Of a DNA stretch of 64,000 nt, positions 51,611-59,280 are shown one piece after another (within the stretch, counting starts at the first letter, position 1; each line of letters starts with the position of its first letter). Source of the DNA: Paenibacillus silagei (GTDB taxonomy: Bacteria > Bacillota > Bacilli > Paenibacillales > Paenibacillaceae). The notes under the pieces were generated by a model. That model did no database searches, was not told the DNA's origin, and saw only the letters and a program-made list of their open reading frames with translations. A program made the position numbers and the translations under genes. The stretch lies in assembly GCF_017874735.1 (NCBI RefSeq), contig NZ_JAGGLV010000014.1, forward strand, positions 1 through 64,000, given 5' to 3'.

Positions 51611-52498
51611 TTACTCCGGGATGGCCCGGATCAGCTCAGTATAAGAGAGGCCGGGGAACTTAAAGGTTGTTACAGTACCGTCGCTAAGCGTGTGATAACC
51701 ACTATATACACCTTTGTTGTAGCTAAAAGAATCCTGGAACAGATCGGAAATATACGCTGGCTGCACACCGCCGAATGTAGTAGCAGGATAACCGGGGATA
51801 TCTGCCTCCGAAGCCTGCCATATGGCTGTGGCCGTTGTGCCTGCAATCTCAACCACTGTGGTTATTTCTCCATTGCTGTAGGCATAACGGGTCGCGTCCT
51901 TTGAGGCAAAGGCATATGAGTAGTAATGGGATTGATCACTTTGTACACTTGTACCGGGCTTGAAAGAGTAGCGGACCGGCAACGAAATGGCCGCCAGGCG
52001 CGCCTGCTTAAGATCTGCTGAATGGATGGCCTGGGTATCAGGAGTGAAATTCCGGGATTGAATGAAGATGATCTCCCTTATCTTTTCATAGTACACACTG
52101 TATCCAAATGCCTCACTGACAAACTTTGCGGGAACCATGATTCGCCCGTTGTAATTATTGGCTTCACTATCCATCTGTACAGGCTCGCCATTCTTATAAG
52201 CAATCGATTGCCCCTGAGTCATTTCAAATTGGTCATTAGAGGAATTCGTGATCGTGACCGTATGGCGGATACCATCCCAAGAATAGTGGAGCCCCAGGGA
52301 AGCAAGCGTGCGGATGGGAATCATCGTTCGGCCAGACTGTATAAAAGGACTGCTATCAGAAGAGATAAAAGCACCATTGATGTTAACCTGTATAGGTCTT
52401 GTGGTTGGCTGGGCGGGGCTGGAAGCAGGGGCTGCCAGAATAACGTTGGGAAGCAGTAATAAGAAAAGCATGGAGACAGGAAGCATTTTCTTAAGCAT
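51611..52498 (-). CDS. Secreted copper-amine-oxidase-N-like stalk protein
   Basis: This ~295-residue protein has a signal peptide (1-23, ending I-L-A-A-P). Two stalk repeats follow at about 35-145: V-N-I-N-G-A-F, M-I-P-I-R-T-L-A-S-L-G and I-M-V-P-A-K-F-V-S-E-A-F-G. The ~150-residue C-terminal beta domain is unrecognised. It is probably surface-exposed without enzymatic activity. ATG 52498 is chosen because AAGGAG lies eight bases upstream. It is divergent from the small membrane protein gene at 52575. Confidence 0.85.
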   Translation of the reverse strand: MLKKMLPVSMLFLLLLPNVILAAPASSPAQPTTRPIQVNINGAFISSDSSPFIQSGRTMIPIRTLASLGLHYSWDGIRHTVTITNSSNDQFEMTQGQSIAYKNGEPVQMDSEANNYNGRIMVPAKFVSEAFGYSVYYEKIREIIFIQSRNFTPDTQAIHSADLKQARLAAISLPVRYSFKPGTSVQSDQSHYYSYAFASKDATRYAYSNGEITTVVEIAGTTATAIWQASEADIPGYPATTFGGVQPAYISDLFQDSFSYNKGVYSGYHTLSDGTVTTFKFPGLSYTELIRAIPE

Positions 52499-52574
52499 AT
52501 AATCATCTCCTTCCAATAATTTGATATATTGATTATAGCGTGAAATTCAAATTTGGATAAGTATGGGAGAAAGC

Positions 52575-53057
52575 ATGAATAAAAAGAACTGGATTGTAGT
52601 AGCTTTAGTAGTTTCTCTATTCGGAAATGCTATGTTTTTTATGGAGTATAAGCGTGTCAGCAGGAATGAAGAGTTGAGACATGAATTACTGAATGCATAT
52701 ATTCAACGAGATCTAGCTCAACTTGAGGAAGCTATACAGTATCAGCAAGATCATAAATGGGAGAATGAAACTCTTGTTACACAGAAGCTAGATGATGCGA
52801 TCGATTCGATTATTTTACACAGTGGAATGGAAAGCAATAAGGAGAAGGAGAATATTCTTCTGAAATTGCACGATTATATAAATGAGTTTAAGACGGGTGA
52901 CGGTACTTTTGATGTTAGCCTAAACGATAAGCAACGTGCTGATTACATCCATTTAGCTCAAAAGCTGCGTTCTAACGGATGGAATTACGGTGTTGGATAT
53001 GATACAAGCTGGGATGCTTTTGCTGCAAAAGTAACCAAGCTCGTAGGAGAGTCATAG
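52575..53057 (+). CDS. Small single-pass membrane protein, hypothetical
   Basis: This 160-residue protein has one N-terminal TM (about 4-24), then a charged, mostly helical extracytoplasmic domain rich in Glu, Gln and Lys. I do not recognise it. GGGAGAA precedes the ATG 52575; an upstream in-frame ATG at 52563 overlaps that site. It is AT-rich compared with its surroundings. The promoter must lie within the 76 bases shared with the divergent stalk-protein gene. Confidence 0.7.
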   Translation: MNKKNWIVVALVVSLFGNAMFFMEYKRVSRNEELRHELLNAYIQRDLAQLEEAIQYQQDHKWENETLVTQKLDDAIDSIILHSGMESNKEKENILLKLHDYINEFKTGDGTFDVSLNDKQRADYIHLAQKLRSNGWNYGVGYDTSWDAFAAKVTKLVGES

Positions 53058-53086
53058 AGTTCATTACAATCGTTACCCCGCCGCGG

Positions 53087-53126
53087 AAAAAGCCCTCCAA
53101 ATGCCTTTATGGCTGGTAGAGGGCTT
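53087..53126 (-). terminator. Terminator of the AraC/GyrI-like gene
   Basis: AAGCCCTC (53090-53097) pairs with GAGGGCTT (53119-53126), and on the minus strand the hairpin runs into TTTTT. It may also stop the convergent gene. Confidence 0.75.
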
Positions 53127-53143
53127 ATCAGAAATGCTGTAGT

Positions 53144-54022
53144 TTATTTCTTCGCCACAGGAATCCATACCTCGCAAATACATTCATCGTGCTCATCATT
53201 CGTCCAGAAGTATTTCTCAATGCACGGACCTTCTACTTGCTCAAAGCCTGACGACGGGAACCATTCCGCATAGATCCGCCGCCAGACATTCTTAATGTCT
53301 GACCCCAGCTCCGGGTCATTTGGCACTTTATCCAGGCAATCGAATACAGCATACGTCTGGCCGGGTATAGTCAGGTTAACCAGCTCTTCTGGTACCTGCT
53401 GACCTACCGGCAGCTCGGTTCCCATCAGATAGCGTTTCGTCCCATCCTCACGGAAGTCATAGTAATAACCGAATAGCAGCGTATCGGAAGGCCTTCCGGC
53501 ACATTCGTTAATAAGGTCATGCGTCCCATCGTTCCAGATTTTCTCTACGAATGCAGGGATTTCACTATAAGCATCCTGGTGGATAACAACCTCCTTACCC
53601 ATGACGCCGTAGCCCTTCTCTTCAACCATTCTGTAATTCATTTCGCTTTCCCCTTTGATCTGAATTTGAAAGGAGAGGCGGGAGAACGATTTGAGCTTCA
53701 CGTTCTTTTTCTTCGCCATATTGGGGGTTACTCCATGCACCCGCTGAAACGCTCTGGCGAAGGCTTCCGGCGTCTCGTACCCATACTTCAGTGCAATATC
53801 GATCACCTTGCCGTCCGTTCCCGCCAGCTCTTCCGCCGCCAGTGTGAGCCTCCGGTTACGTACATATTCGGTAACAGTGAACCCTGTCAAGGCGTGGAAC
53901 ATCCGCTGAAAATGGTACTTCGAGGTCATCGCCGCTCCGGCAATATCCTCGACGCCAATGGCGTTATGCAGATTCTGCTCTACGTAATCAATCGCCTGCT
54001 GAAGCAGCCGTATCGTCTCCAT
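53144..54022 (-). CDS. AraC-family regulator with GyrI-like effector domain
   Basis: This 292-residue regulator has an AraC helix-turn-helix pair at 1-108 (V-E-D-I-A-G-A-A-M-T-S-K-Y-H-F-Q-R-M-F, G-Y-E-T-P-E-A-F-A-R-A-F) and a C-terminal GyrI-like small-molecule domain at about 125-290 (V-x-D-C-L-D near 227, C-I-E-K-Y near 265). The Rob/SoxS-like DNA domain plus GyrI-like fold suits multidrug or metabolite sensing. The upstream GNAT gene lies 23 bases away on the same strand, so they are likely co-transcribed. Confidence 0.88.
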   Translation of the reverse strand: METIRLLQQAIDYVEQNLHNAIGVEDIAGAAMTSKYHFQRMFHALTGFTVTEYVRNRRLTLAAEELAGTDGKVIDIALKYGYETPEAFARAFQRVHGVTPNMAKKKNVKLKSFSRLSFQIQIKGESEMNYRMVEEKGYGVMGKEVVIHQDAYSEIPAFVEKIWNDGTHDLINECAGRPSDTLLFGYYYDFREDGTKRYLMGTELPVGQQVPEELVNLTIPGQTYAVFDCLDKVPNDPELGSDIKNVWRRIYAEWFPSSGFEQVEGPCIEKYFWTNDEHDECICEVWIPVAKK

Positions 54023-54044
54023 TCCCTCACCTTCCTTTCATAAT

Positions 54045-54944
54045 TCATTGTAGAGAAGCAGGCAGGGCGGGGCCTGACCGGGAATGCTCTGAGTTGTCCG
54101 GACTTTTTATCATATACTCCATTCGATGCGTTTCCTGAAATCCAAGGCTGTTATACAAATGTATGGCTTCATTCCCAACGACGCAGGATAGGATAACGCT
54201 GGTGTAGCCGCGACGGTGGATCTCGTTGCATAAGTACTTCATGAAGGTTCTTCCGATTCCGCGTCTCTGAAGGTCAGAACGTACGCTAACACTGCTAATT
54301 TCATTCCCGTGGATGTGGCTGTAAGCTGCAATTTTCCCGTCAAGCTCATAGACTAGCCGGTCCTGTGCATCTGCTGCCCAGGCTGTTCGTCTGCCTTCAT
54401 TAGGCTCTGCAACCACAGAATCGGGGAAGCATCCGACGCGTACCCGCATTTCATGAAAAGCAGTAGCATACAGCGAATGGGCGTCAACAAAGTCTTCATC
54501 TCTATACAACCTTGCTGAAGCCGTTTCCTGAGGAAAAGAACCTCCGGTTCGTTCCATATAAATAAGAGAATAGTATGGGGTATAGCCAAGGCTGCGGGCG
54601 AACGCAAGGGAAGGGGATACCCCGGACCGGACGGAAGTACTGATCTTACGGGTTCCGCCTGCCTGTAGTTGAGCTTCTGCCACCTGCATCAAAGCCCTGC
54701 CAATGCCTTGCCGGCGATACTGCGGGGCGACGAATACATTTAAATGAGACTGGGGTGCAGACGCTTCCAGTTGGACTAATGCAATAAGCGTCTCATCTAC
54801 ATAAGCAGCAATTAACAGTTCCGGCTCCTCTTCCAGCACCTGCAGGAGGTCATGACCGGTGTCCGCGTCCAGGCTTAATAGTTTTGTGGCGGTGAGAGAA
54901 TCCTTCTCGCGCAGGCGTTCGCAGCGGATGTCTGATAGTTTCAT
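54045..54944 (-). CDS. Tandem GNAT acetyltransferase
   Basis: This ~299-residue protein carries two GNAT domains, each with an acetyl-CoA loop: Q-Y-R-R-Q-G-I-G-R-A near 82 and D-L-Q-R-R-G-I-G-R-T near 228. Both look intact, so both may bind acetyl-CoA. The acceptor is unknown. ATG 54944 (M-K-L-S-D-I-R) follows GGAGG at about 12 bases; the frame continues upstream to 54989 without a ribosome site. It is the first gene of a two-gene unit with the AraC/GyrI-like regulator. Confidence 0.85.
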   Translation of the reverse strand: MKLSDIRCERLREKDSLTATKLLSLDADTGHDLLQVLEEEPELLIAAYVDETLIALVQLEASAPQSHLNVFVAPQYRRQGIGRALMQVAEAQLQAGGTRKISTSVRSGVSPSLAFARSLGYTPYYSLIYMERTGGSFPQETASARLYRDEDFVDAHSLYATAFHEMRVRVGCFPDSVVAEPNEGRRTAWAADAQDRLVYELDGKIAAYSHIHGNEISSVSVRSDLQRRGIGRTFMKYLCNEIHRRGYTSVILSCVVGNEAIHLYNSLGFQETHRMEYMIKSPDNSEHSRSGPALPASLQ

Positions 54945-55102
54945 TATGTTCTTAGTCCTCCGAATAAAGATTGTAGTTGGATACACCACTTAGAAGCCCT
55001 AATTATAATCCAAGTAGTCAATACTAGCATTAAAATAGCTACTGGTTTTCCACTTCTGCTTGGCGAGAAAAACCCTCTGCTTCACTGTCGTAATCTTGCT
55101 TT

Positions 55103-55146
55103 CCTATTGCAATAGGCTGCATATATCAAAACGAATCGTTTATACT
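55103..55146 (+). promoter_or_regulatory. Promoter region of the ada operon
   Basis: The 14-bp perfect palindrome CCTATTGCAATAGG (55103-55116) lies just upstream of where a -35 would be, AAACGAATCGTTT (55129-55141) is a second dyad, and TATACT (55141-55146) is a good -10. The -35 is poor, as expected for an activator-dependent promoter. Confidence 0.5.
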
Positions 55147-55166
55147 GGCGGTAAGAGGTGATGGGG

Positions 55167-55757
55167 ATGGACCCGCAAATGTTCGAGCGTATCTATGAAA
55201 CGGTGGTGCGGCGCGAGCCGACCTATGACGGGATCTACTATACGGCGGTGCTGACGACCCATATTGTCTGCCGTCCGTCCTGCCGGGCGAGAACGCCGAA
55301 GGCAGCAAATGTTGTATTCTATGGCTCCTTGCAGGAGGCTGTTTCGGCAGGCTTCCGTCCCTGCAAAAGATGCCGTCCCGAGGAAGGCGGCACCCTCCGG
55401 CCTGATGCGGTACTAGCGGCGCAGGCAGATGCCATAATGGACGGAAGGTTCGGCAGCAAGCTGACTCTGAAGTCGATGGCTGAAGAGCTGAAGGTCAGCC
55501 CGTTCCACCTGCAGCGCACCTATAAGCGGGTAACCGGCCAGTCACCTGCTGCCAGATTGGACATGCTGCGTATGGAAGAAGCCCGCAGGCTGCTGACGGA
55601 GACAGCGGCGGAGATGGGTGAAATCTGCCGGGCTGTGGGGTTCCGTACGCCCTCTCATTTTGCCGCCTGGTTCGTGAAGAAGACGGGGCTGTCCCCTACA
55701 GAGTACCGTAGCAAGCATCAAGAAGGAGGAGATTCGCATGAAGCCAAGCCGGAATAA
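55167..55757 (+). CDS. adaA: AdaA methylphosphotriester sensor and activator
   Basis: This ~196-residue protein joins an Ada zinc domain (about 1-75) to an AraC helix-turn-helix (about 90-190). The zinc cysteines lie in C-R-P-S-C and C-K-R-C; the first is expected to take a methyl group from DNA phosphotriesters and switch the protein to an activator. This two-part arrangement matches B. subtilis AdaA. ATG 55167 has eight bases to GAGG; GTG 55158 and ATG 55161 are closer. It overlaps adaB by 20 bases. Confidence 0.93.
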   Translation: MDPQMFERIYETVVRREPTYDGIYYTAVLTTHIVCRPSCRARTPKAANVVFYGSLQEAVSAGFRPCKRCRPEEGGTLRPDAVLAAQADAIMDGRFGSKLTLKSMAEELKVSPFHLQRTYKRVTGQSPAARLDMLRMEEARRLLTETAAEMGEICRAVGFRTPSHFAAWFVKKTGLSPTEYRSKHQEGGDSHEAKPE

Positions 55758-56322
55758 CAGCCGGAGTACAGATACGATCACGATTTATCATCATACCCTG
55801 AACCTCGGAAACGGGGAGTGGACCCTGTGGGCCAGCGATAAAGGCCTGATCCGCGTATCCTTCCCGCAGGACGAAGGGCAATTACCCGCCTCATGGTTGA
55901 AAATGTATGCGCCTGTCTATGAACTCCTGGAGGATGCCGGGAGATTTGAGCAGCTTGGGGTGATCACGCTGCTGGAGCGGTATTTTGCCGGAGAGCCGGT
56001 AGATTTCAGCAGTGTGGAGCTGGATCTGTGGGGCACCCCGTTTCAGCAGGAGGTGTGGCGGGGATTGCTTACCATTCCGCATGGCGAGACGGCCAGCTAC
56101 AAGCAATTGGCTGAGCGGATCGGCAGACCGCTGGCGGTTCGTGCTGTCGGTGCGGCCAACGGGCAGAATCCGGTGCCTGTCATTGTGCCTTGCCACCGGG
56201 TCATCGGCGCGAACGGCACCTTAACCGGCTTCCGGGGCGGACTCCAGATGAAGCAGGTGCTGCTCCAGCTGGAGGGAATTCTCAATGTAAAGGCGGCTGG
56301 TCATGAACGATTTGCTTTTTGA
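55738..56322 (+). CDS. adaB: O6-methylguanine-DNA methyltransferase AdaB
   Basis: This 194-residue suicide repair protein takes the methyl from O6-methylguanine onto C152 in V-P-C-H-R-V. The preceding N-G-Q-N-P and R-A-V-G-A-A-N motifs are conserved, with a helix-turn-helix at about 115-140. GGAGGA lies before the ATG inside the end of adaA. It overlaps alkA by 20 bases, so three genes are coupled. Confidence 0.95.
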   Translation: MKPSRNNSRSTDTITIYHHTLNLGNGEWTLWASDKGLIRVSFPQDEGQLPASWLKMYAPVYELLEDAGRFEQLGVITLLERYFAGEPVDFSSVELDLWGTPFQQEVWRGLLTIPHGETASYKQLAERIGRPLAVRAVGAANGQNPVPVIVPCHRVIGANGTLTGFRGGLQMKQVLLQLEGILNVKAAGHERFAF

Positions 56323-57202
56323 GCTGCCGCTGCCGGAAGACTTCGACCTGGGGGCCTGTCTGGAGTACATGAACCGCTCGCCGCTGGAATGCCTGTTCCG
56401 CACGGATGAAGCGGGCGTCAGCCGGATGTTCAGGATAGAGGGCGGCCCAATGCTGGTGCGACTCAGTGTGTCCGAGGATCACAAGCTGAGTGTAACCCGG
56501 CTGCATGGAGCGGTTCCCGGTGCGCTGGAGCAGGAGCAGTTGGCCCGCTACATTGTGGAATGGTTTGATCTGGACCGTGACCTTGCCCCGTTCTACAGGC
56601 TGGCGGCAGCGGACCCGCTGCTCGGGCCGCTGGCCAGCGAGCACCGGGGCCTGCGGATCATCGGCATCCCGGATCTGTTTGAGGCGCTGTGCTGGGCGAT
56701 TCTGGGCCAGCAGGTGAATCTGGCTTTTGCCTACAGGCTGAAGCAGCGCCTGACCGCAGAATACGGCGAAGCGCTGGAATGGGAAGGGCAGACCTACTAC
56801 CGTTTCCCTGGACCTGAGGTGTTCACAGGGGTGCAGGTAGAGGAATTATGCGCCTTGCAGCTAACCCGCAGCAAAGCACAGACAGTGCTCACCGTAGCCT
56901 CGCTGATCACAAGCGGGGAGCTAAGCCGGGAGGAGCTGCTGGCGCTACCGTCCCCGGCTGCCGCCGAGCAGCGGCTGTTGCAGATCCGCGGGATCGGCCC
57001 GTGGACCTCGCAATATGTCCGTATGCGCTGCCTGCGCGATGCGTCCTCTTATCCGGTCGGCGATGTCGGCCTGCAGAACGTGATCAAGCATCTGACTGGC
57101 ATGGACCGCAAGCCGACACCGGCGGAGCTGCTGGAGCTGGCCCGGCCGTGGCAAGGCTGGGAAGCCTACGCCACCTTTTACTTGTGGCGGGCGTTATATT
57201 AG
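56303..57202 (+). CDS. alkA: DNA-3-methyladenine glycosylase AlkA
   Basis: This 299-residue glycosylase of the helix-hairpin-helix superfamily removes alkylated bases. The hairpin L-L-Q-I-R-G-I-G-P-W-T lies at 225-235 and the catalytic D254 in P-V-G-D-V-G-L-Q. The N-terminal beta domain (1-100) is complete. It is the last gene of adaA-adaB-alkA, the adaptive response operon. AAAGGCGG precedes its ATG. Confidence 0.94.
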   Translation: MNDLLFELPLPEDFDLGACLEYMNRSPLECLFRTDEAGVSRMFRIEGGPMLVRLSVSEDHKLSVTRLHGAVPGALEQEQLARYIVEWFDLDRDLAPFYRLAAADPLLGPLASEHRGLRIIGIPDLFEALCWAILGQQVNLAFAYRLKQRLTAEYGEALEWEGQTYYRFPGPEVFTGVQVEELCALQLTRSKAQTVLTVASLITSGELSREELLALPSPAAAEQRLLQIRGIGPWTSQYVRMRCLRDASSYPVGDVGLQNVIKHLTGMDRKPTPAELLELARPWQGWEAYATFYLWRALY

Positions 57203-57206
57203 AATA

Positions 57207-57249
57207 AAGCCCTGTCTCGCCGGTTATTTCGGGAGACAGGGCTTTTTAG
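57207..57249 (+). terminator. Terminator of the ada operon
   Basis: AAGCCCTGTCT (57207-57217) pairs with AGACAGGGCTT (57234-57244), and TTTTT follows. Confidence 0.92.
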
Positions 57250-57307
57250 GTGACATGTAGAGTGTTGTGGTGCCGAACGTAGCTGAAGGATCGCCGGGAG
57301 GAGAGAG

Positions 57308-57386
57308 AATGTATGCGGAAAACCGAACACAATTCGAGCTGGGCGGCACATGGACCAAATGTATGCGGAAAACCGAACACAATCGC
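57308..57386 (+). repeat. Intergenic repeat locus F: two copies, 50-bp period
   Basis: AATGTATGCGGAAAACCGAA + CACAAT occurs at 57308 and 57358, 50 bp apart, and is clearly related to the 51-bp unit at 36834-37119 and the single copy at 8408. The region 57250-57501 otherwise holds no gene. Confidence 0.82.
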
Positions 57387-57501
57387 AGCCGTGTCCTATG
57401 ATCAGCCAAAGGAGGGGGAAACAGCTGGATTCCTCCATCTGCTTGCCGCAAAGGCCAGCTCCTCCTTCCCCGCCAAGTCGCTCCCTACTTTTCGCCTATT
57501 C

Positions 57502-57927
57502 CTACTTCCTATTATCCATAAAAATCTGGAAGCATACGCCGAACTTGTCGGTCACCATGCCGTAAGCGGGACTGTAATAGGCAGGGGCCAGCTCGATATC
57601 GACGGTGCCGCCAGCCTTCAGCGAGGTGAATAGCTGCTGTGCTTCGGTCTCGGTCTCCACCGTAAGACAGATGTTGATGCTGTTGCCCCGGCTGCGCGGC
57701 ATACCCGGCTCATAATCCGCCACAAAAAACTTCGTCTCTCCCGCCAGCAGCACCGCATGGGCAATCTGCGCCTTCTCCTGCTCCGTCATCGGGGCGTCCG
57801 GGTTCTGCGGGCCTTCGCCCATTGTTTGCTTGAAGAGGACCACAGCGCCAAGCGCCTCCTGATAAAAAGCTATCGCCTCCCGGGCAGATCCGTCCACCAG
57901 AATATAAGGGTTCATTTGCAGTTTCAT
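57502..57927 (-). CDS. VOC-fold protein, PhnB-like
   Basis: This 141-residue protein has the beta-alpha-beta-beta-beta pattern of the vicinal-oxygen-chelate fold in its PhnB/YjdN form: N-P-Y-I-L-V-D-G-S-A near the start, A-I-A-F-Y, and a C-terminal Y-G-M-V-T-D-K-F-G-V-C-F motif. The usual metal ligands are incomplete, as in many PhnB-like proteins, so activity is uncertain. It is divergent from a YafY-type regulator, a frequent pairing. Confidence 0.88.
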   Translation of the reverse strand: MKLQMNPYILVDGSAREAIAFYQEALGAVVLFKQTMGEGPQNPDAPMTEQEKAQIAHAVLLAGETKFFVADYEPGMPRSRGNSINICLTVETETEAQQLFTSLKAGGTVDIELAPAYYSPAYGMVTDKFGVCFQIFMDNRK

Positions 57928-58041
57928 GTCTTGTTCGCTCCTTGGAAGGTATATTTGCCTGTACTAACCGGCTATGGTTATAGTGTAGACTATAATGGTG
58001 ACAGGTTTTGTCATAGTTAAAATATAAATGGAGTGAACCCT

Positions 58042-59004
58042 GTGTCGAAATCCAAAAGGCTGCTGGACCTCATGATGACGGTCAACCGCAAGCGTAAATT
58101 CACCGTCAGGGAGCTGGCTGACGAATTCCAAGTTTCTTCACGCACAATCCTCAGGGATTTGCAGGAGCTGGGGGAGCTGGGCGTACCGCTCTATTCCGAA
58201 GTGGGGCCGCATGGAGGGTATCAGGTGCTGAGCGAGAGGATTTTGCCGCCGATTGCGTTCACGGAGGAAGAGGCGGTGGCGATATTTTTTGCCAGCCATG
58301 CCCTGCGCCATTATAAATATCTTCCCTTCAAGGAAGAATCCTTATCCGCCCTGCACAAATTCTATAATTACATGTCTGGTGATGTCCGTGACCGGATTGA
58401 TGAGATGAAGAACAGGATTGATTTCCTGACCCCGGCGCGGCAGGCGGAATTTCCTTATCTGTCCCAACTGCTGGAGGCGGCCACCGGGCAAAAAGTGCTG
58501 CTGATCGATTACCAGTCGAAGGGCCGGCGGCAGCAAAGGTGGATTCAGCCCGTCGGCATCTATGCCAGTAACGGCCTGTGGTATTGTCCGGCGTATTGCT
58601 TCCTGCGGGGCGGCATCCGTACTTTCCGCTGCGACCGGATTCAGTCTGCCGGGTATGATGAAGCGGGACCGGCCGCGCTTGATCTGCGTCATATCCACTT
58701 GGACAATACGGAGCATTACGGCAGCCCGCCGCAGGAGCAGGCCGAACAAAGCCTTATCCGGCTGTACGTGGAGCTGGGGAATGAAGGGGTCCAGGCCTGC
58801 GAAGGGGAGGTATGGTCCCCGCAGCTGCTGCATATCCGTGCAGACGGCACAGGCTGGCTGGAGGGAGAGATTCCGGGAAGCGATCTGGGCTTCTTCGCGC
58901 GGTTTGTGATTGGCCTGTGCAGTGAGGCTACCGTGCAGGAGCCGCCGGAGCTGGTAGCGGAGGTGAAGCGGACGCTAACCGAAATGCTGGAGAAATATAA
59001 ATAG
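58042..59004 (+). CDS. YafY-type regulator (HTH + WYL domain)
   Basis: This ~320-residue regulator has an N-terminal winged helix (3-60, F-T-V-R-E-L-A-D-E-F-Q-V-S-S-R-T-I-L-R-D-L), a WYL domain at about 140-215 and a C-terminal WCX region. It probably controls the divergent PhnB-like gene. GTG 58042 has GGAG eight bases upstream; GTG 58033 overlaps that site. A terminator follows at 59065. Confidence 0.9.
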   Translation: MSKSKRLLDLMMTVNRKRKFTVRELADEFQVSSRTILRDLQELGELGVPLYSEVGPHGGYQVLSERILPPIAFTEEEAVAIFFASHALRHYKYLPFKEESLSALHKFYNYMSGDVRDRIDEMKNRIDFLTPARQAEFPYLSQLLEAATGQKVLLIDYQSKGRRQQRWIQPVGIYASNGLWYCPAYCFLRGGIRTFRCDRIQSAGYDEAGPAALDLRHIHLDNTEHYGSPPQEQAEQSLIRLYVELGNEGVQACEGEVWSPQLLHIRADGTGWLEGEIPGSDLGFFARFVIGLCSEATVQEPPELVAEVKRTLTEMLEKYK

Positions 59005-59064
59005 AATGAGGGAATCAGGAAAATTACGAAGCGGTTGATACCTGATTGAACTAGTGAACAGATG

Positions 59065-59092
59065 GAGTCTCTTATATAGAGGCTCTTTTTTT
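59065..59092 (+). terminator. Terminator of the YafY-type gene
   Basis: GAGTCTCT pairs with AGAGGCTC (59065-59085, one G-U), followed by seven or more T. Confidence 0.9.
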
Positions 59093-59143
59093 TGAAATAT
59101 AAGCATTTATATGTTGGCCACTATAAAGTTCCTTCTATTTCTC

Positions 59144-59186
59144 GCAGAAACGGTACCGTTCTTTAAAAGGATGGTACCGTTTCTGC
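59144..59186. promoter_or_regulatory. 14-bp inverted repeat with two GGTACC centres
   Basis: GCAGAAACGGTACC (59144-59157) and GGTACCGTTTCTGC (59173-59186) are perfect inverted arms. Each arm holds a smaller palindrome around GGTACC, and the centres are 21 bp apart. It lies directly upstream of the TTGTC element and is likely an operator. Confidence 0.55.
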
Positions 59187-59230
59187 TTGTCGAACTTTGT
59201 CATTTCCGTGTCATTGGGTGCAGATATACT
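59187..59230 (+). promoter_or_regulatory. Repeated TTGTC promoter element
   Basis: TTGTC at 59187 and 59197 and TGTC at 59209 are stacked about ten bases apart, ahead of TATACT (59225-59230). The same 44-bp layout recurs at 63927-63970 with TATAAT. The conserved part covers the -35 position, which suggests activator binding. Confidence 0.6.
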
Positions 59231-59280
59231 TGGCTTTAGTATCAATTTGAAATAATAAAATTTTGGGAGTGAGAATCTAA

